From the NCBI GenBank assembly GCA_022615805.1, contig JAKEGO010000148.1, positions 1 through 31,732 of the forward strand: a stretch of DNA of 31,732 nt, in the 5' to 3' direction. Origin of the DNA: Thermoplasmata archaeon. Its GTDB lineage: Archaea; Thermoplasmatota; JAKEGO01. A program made the position numbers and the translations under genes. Under the pieces are notes generated by a model. That model was not told the origin of the DNA and made no database searches. It saw only the letters and a program-made list of their open reading frames with translations. The number at the start of each line of letters is the position of its first letter. Positions within the stretch are counted from its first letter, which is position 1. Positions 31,214 through 31,732 of the stretch are shown in pieces.

Positions 31214-31585
31214 TCATTGTGGTGCTAGCAGGCCGCCGTTCATCTGGGCGACGATCTTGAAGCTCTCGTACTCCTTGCGATCGAACTTGATGAGGTCGTG
31301 CTCGTGCACGGGGCAGAAGGCAGTGTCGAAGCAGAATGGGAACTCCCCCTCCCTGATGCACCTGGGGCAGACGTAAAGGTCGGATACCGGCACGGTGTTC
31401 ACGGTGCCGTTCGCGTACCTGAAGGTGGCCCAGGCGCCGTCGATCTCGACATCGATGGTCTCGCCTTCGACGTCGTAGGACTCGGAGATGACCTCGCTGT
31501 AGGGGTCGACGTCCGGCTGGGGTCCATCCTCCTGCCCTTCTCCCTCCCTGTCGGACCAGTAGGACTCGTAGTCGCTCTTTGCCAT
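31214..31585 (-). CDS. Small acidic protein with Cys/His metal-site pattern
   Basis: I do not recognise this 123-aa protein. The first 40 residues are acidic and probably disordered. A short beta segment follows (ETIDVEIDGAWATFRY). Then come C73, C76, C85, C91, H94 and H96, a spacing that would suit one zinc ion. The start is supported by GGTGAGG 2-8 nt upstream and by a TATA-like ctttttacc about 38 nt upstream. It lies in the same direction as the DRG GTPase, 116 nt upstream of it, but that gene has its own TATA-like box. Confidence 0.7.
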   Translation of the reverse strand: MAKSDYESYWSDREGEGQEDGPQPDVDPYSEVISESYDVEGETIDVEIDGAWATFRYANGTVNTVPVSDLYVCPRCIREGEFPFCFDTAFCPVHEHDLIKFDRKEYESFKIVAQMNGGLLAPQ

Positions 31586-31655
31586 AGCCTCACCTTCGAT
31601 GTGTCAACGGGGTCGAGCGGTAAAAAGTTTCTGGTACATTGCGGACGTTCCGACG

Positions 31656-31680
31656 ATGGACGATGCCATTCGCCGTCCAT
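31656..31680. repeat. Inverted repeat, 7-bp arms
   Basis: ATGGACG (31656-31662) and CGTCCAT (31674-31680) flank an 11-nt loop, upstream of the 31585 gene. It could be an operator or a terminator of a gene beyond the window, but nothing decides between these. Confidence 0.3.
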
Positions 31681-31732
31681 GGTCCCGAGCGGGGCCGTGG
31701 TCCCTCTGCTGTTCATGGCTTCAGGCGTGAGA

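Overview
The window is GC-rich archaeal chromosome. Archaeal marks are an EF-1alpha followed by uS10, a uS15 of the long archaeal type, eL40, a DRG-type GTPase with a TGS domain, and TATA boxes placed about 25 nt before start codons, so that several mRNAs look leaderless. The EF-1alpha sequence, the split lipoate ligase (LplA plus a separate LplB) and two copies of a small uncharacterised protein family point to a Thermoplasmatota-like euryarchaeon. That placement is an inference. No IS element, integrase, phage gene or CRISPR array is visible.

Layout. (1) 14-88 is tRNA-Arg(CCU). (2) 292-6922 is a polyphosphate island: a CYTH protein, a tandem-domain PPK2, a three-domain fusion (CHAD, metallophosphoesterase, Ppx-type HD) and PPK1. 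(3) 6923-8911 holds a 392-base intergenic region with strong stem-loops, then tuf and rps10. (4) 9028-13513 holds smc and scpA, overlapping, on the minus strand. (5) 13780-20310 is a divergent pair of large exported proteins: a very acidic 1160-aa protein with 17 thrombospondin-type-3-like calcium motifs, and a 961-aa membrane-anchored beta-propeller/PKD protein. (6) 20425-22477 holds rps15, a RecJ-like DHH nuclease with no conventional start codon, and rpl40e. (7) 22582-25889 holds a GT4 glycosyltransferase and a lipoate cluster (LipS-like radical SAM enzyme, LplA, LplB). (8) 26043-29777 holds two paralogous small proteins flanking a tightly overlapping operon: isochorismatase-like hydrolase, thioredoxin-reductase-like flavoprotein without a CxxC, and an RlmN-like radical SAM protein lacking one expected cysteine. 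(9) 29997-31585 holds a DRG GTPase and a small cysteine/histidine-rich protein.

How the genes fit together. The polyphosphate island has synthesis (PPK1), use for nucleotide phosphorylation (PPK2), probable binding (CHAD) and probable hydrolysis or signalling (CYTH, phosphoesterase, HD) in under 7 kb. The lipoate cluster could make and attach lipoyl groups, though only one of the two known LipS partners is here. The strongest candidates for undescribed biology are the CHAD-phosphoesterase-HD fusion within the polyphosphate island, and the hydrolase-flavoprotein-radical SAM operon bracketed by paralogous small genes.
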